DNA of 64,000 bases, taken from assembly GCA_902491535.1 (NCBI GenBank), contig CABUHS010000011.1, positions 1-64,000 on the forward strand, read 5' to 3'. Of this stretch, positions 62,396-64,000 are shown piece by piece. Each line of letters begins with the position of its first letter. Within the stretch, counting starts at the first letter, position 1. The notes beneath the pieces are model-generated. The model ran no database searches, was not told the DNA's origin, and saw only the letters and a program-made list of their open reading frames with translations. The position numbers and the translations under genes were made by a program. The stretch comes from an uncultured Eubacteriales bacterium. GTDB taxonomy: Bacteria > Bacillota > Clostridia > Oscillospirales > CAG-272.

Positions 62396-64000
62396 ATGCG
62401 ACCTATAAAAAGGCTTGCTTTAATTTTGAGCAGCTTGTTTCTGGCAGTTTCATTCGTCTTGCCGTCATTTTCGGTGTCGGCGGCATCCGGTCCGGCAATT
62501 ACTGCAACGCTGACAGATAACGCTGTTCAGAAAGGCAGTAAAAAAACATTCGATGTTTGGGCGAAAAATTCGGCAGGAGAAAAAATAAAAGCAACTGTAA
62601 AATTAAACGGTAAAATTGTCAGTCCGACATGGGATGATACTGAAAAAACAAGCTATACGCTTGTTTTTACCGAGGAAGGGGAAAATATTGTCACAGTTTC
62701 CGCGTCGTCTGACGGCGGAAAAAGAAAAGAACTGACGTATCATATTACATATGTAAAGGCGAAAGCCGGAGAGCAGATCGGAACGGCGGTATGGAGCATA
62801 GAACTGTTTACGGTCGGATGCGGCTATCTGATCTGTCCGGTGAGCGTGCCGATATACGAAGGAGAGACTTCGGCAGAGCAGCTGATAAGACTTCTTCATA
62901 ATAACGGTTTTGTCGGATATTACGGCGGTACGCCGAAATCGGCTTTTTATCTCGGTTATATCGCGGACGGGACGGTATCTGCGGAGAAATATAACAATTA
63001 TCAGAAGAGCGGAGCGCCGTTAGAGCCGAGGCTACTGAATATTTCTCCGAAAATTCCGGATATGCTTATTCCTTATCTTGAGGAAACAATGACATTTTTC
63101 GATCCTGACGATTATCTGAATAACTGGAAAGGATATATAGGGGAATTTGCATTTACCAACGGTTCGGGATGGATGTATTCTGTCAATAATATTTTCCCGA
63201 ATGTCGGATTTTCCGATACATACTTATCTGACGGCGACGTCGTGCGTGTTCAGTATACTCTCGGATACGGCGCGGATATCGGAGGCTTGGGTTCTATAGG
63301 CGGAAATGTTCCCGATTTAGATGTACAGCCAACGTCAGGTTACTTTGCCGCCGCGAATAAAGATGAACTGTGCAAAGCTATAAGCAGGGCATTGACCTCC
63401 GGCGATATATCAAAGAAACGCGTAAAAGAGGCATACAGCGCTGCGGTATCGGTTATGGAAACGCTGAATGCTTCTCAGAGCGCCGTTGACTCCGCTGTGA
63501 ATGTACTGAACAGTGCTTTGCTTGATCCCGGAACCGAAACAGAAACAGATTTGCCTGAAACTCAGCCTGCCGTTTATCCCCCGGAGACAGATCCTAAGGC
63601 TGATCCCGGCGATCCGGATGCTTCGGATAAGCCGTCGGATATTGAAATTCCGCCTGAATTTGTCGGTCCGATCAAGCCTCCGGATTCCGGAAACGAGACA
63701 GATAAGCCGTCCGGCGCTGACACCGGAATCCCGAGCCCCGGAAGCGTGTCAGATAAACCGTCAGTACCGCCCGTCACGGACAGCGGAATCGGTTTTGAAC
63801 CTTCAAATTCCGGAAACGGTACAAATAAGCCGTCAGGTTACGGCGGATTTGAGAACTCAGGTACTTCTTCGGGCTCGGGAAGTACGGTAAATAAACCGTC
63901 TGCCTCGAACAGTGCGGAAAGTCCGAATAAGCCTTCGGCGTCGGGAAACGGATCAAATAAAACGTCAAATTCATTGCTGCCGTCCGCTCCGAGCAGTATA
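62396..64000 (+). CDS. Secreted DUF4430 protein (transcobalamin beta-domain type), 3' end outside window
   Basis: Open for 535 codons to the window edge with no stop; AAGGAG 8 nt before the ATG. Signal peptide about 1-32 ('ALILSSLFLAVSFVLPSFSVSAA'). An Ig-like strand region (~35-120) is followed by a DUF4430 domain (~125-305): 'AVWSIELFTVGCGYLICPVSVPIYEGETSAEQLIRLL', ending in the hallmark 'GSGWMYSVNN' ... 'SDGDVVRVQYTLG'. A helical segment (~320-370) and a Pro/Ser-rich repeat linker ('DKPSGAD', 'NKPSASG') follow, typical of a stalk before a cell-wall or dockerin anchor. DUF4430 corresponds to the beta domain of transcobalamin. 185 nt after the giant gene. Confidence 0.85.
   Translation, partial: MRPIKRLALILSSLFLAVSFVLPSFSVSAASGPAITATLTDNAVQKGSKKTFDVWAKNSAGEKIKATVKLNGKIVSPTWDDTEKTSYTLVFTEEGENIVTVSASSDGGKRKELTYHITYVKAKAGEQIGTAVWSIELFTVGCGYLICPVSVPIYEGETSAEQLIRLLHNNGFVGYYGGTPKSAFYLGYIADGTVSAEKYNNYQKSGAPLEPRLLNISPKIPDMLIPYLEETMTFFDPDDYLNNWKGYIGEFAFTNGSGWMYSVNNIFPNVGFSDTYLSDGDVVRVQYTLGYGADIGGLGSIGGNVPDLDVQPTSGYFAAANKDELCKAISRALTSGDISKKRVKEAYSAAVSVMETLNASQSAVDSAVNVLNSALLDPGTETETDLPETQPAVYPPETDPKADPGDPDASDKPSDIEIPPEFVGPIKPPDSGNETDKPSGADTGIPSPGSVSDKPSVPPVTDSGIGFEPSNSGNGTNKPSGYGGFENSGTSSGSGSTVNKPSASNSAESPNKPSASGNGSNKTSNSLLPSAPSSI

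Noticed and set aside
63513..63890. Open frame inside the DUF4430 gene
   Set aside because: It is a shifted frame of the Pro/Ser-rich repeat linker; the correct frame runs from 62396 to the edge without a stop.
1..64000. Prophage or integrative element around the RHS and XRE/ImmA genes
   Set aside because: No integrase, relaxase, portal, terminase, att repeats or flanking tRNA were found.

Overview
The window looks like chromosome of a Gram-positive member of the Clostridia, most likely a gut or rumen Oscillospiraceae/Ruminococcaceae relative. Evidence: Firmicute-type lipoproteins and signal peptides, AGGAGG ribosome-binding sites with many TTG/GTG starts, a dgt-dnaG-rpoD block, zinc-type L31, LCP and LtaS-like envelope enzymes, and a dockerin-bearing surface protein. 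Moderate G+C and even gene style suggest one chromosome. I see no rRNA, tRNA, transposase, phage structural gene or CRISPR array.

Layout. 1-13.9 kb is accessory: the end of an AraC regulator, a DUF6061 protein, then a minus-strand block. An HTH regulator heads a tightly overlapping operon (nucleotidyltransferase, thymidylate-kinase-like protein, acyl carrier protein, BtrH-like acyltransferase, adenylate-forming ligase, CYTH protein, and a protein like the N-terminus of an RHS protein). A 2008-residue RHS/YD-repeat protein and a small lipoprotein follow. The regulator and the RHS gene have the same palindromic promoter. 14-15.5 kb holds a zinc-ribbon protein and an XRE/ImmA pair. 15.6-20.2 kb is an exopolysaccharide segment (LCP protein, frameshifted UDP-galactopyranose mutase, DUF4422 protein, sugar phosphotransferase).

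20.7-54.6 kb is mostly housekeeping: rpmE, hflX, yigZ, dgt, dnaG, rpoD, an orphan solute-binding lipoprotein, gap, proC, membrane proteins, an envelope operon (NAGPA-domain protein, membrane-anchored protein, LtaS-like enzyme), a PadR module, thiN, ispD-ispF, rpe, a PDZ protein, a two-component system, ychF, and a divergent aldolase/FGGY-kinase pair driven by overlapping promoters. Two families of short dispersed repeats lie in the intergenic gaps.

54.7-64 kb is the most striking part. A sigma-A-type promoter leads into a recognisable cobalamin riboswitch with an intrinsic terminator, then a small homing-endonuclease-repeat protein, a 2250-residue secreted protein (GLUG repeats, an alpha/alpha-toroid domain, more GLUG repeats, helical repeats, dockerin), and a secreted DUF4430 protein that runs off the window. 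Toroid and DUF4430 folds are the two halves of animal transcobalamin/intrinsic factor. I infer an extracellular, dockerin-tethered, B12-regulated corrinoid-capture system split over two proteins. Everything functional about it is inference from folds plus the riboswitch.
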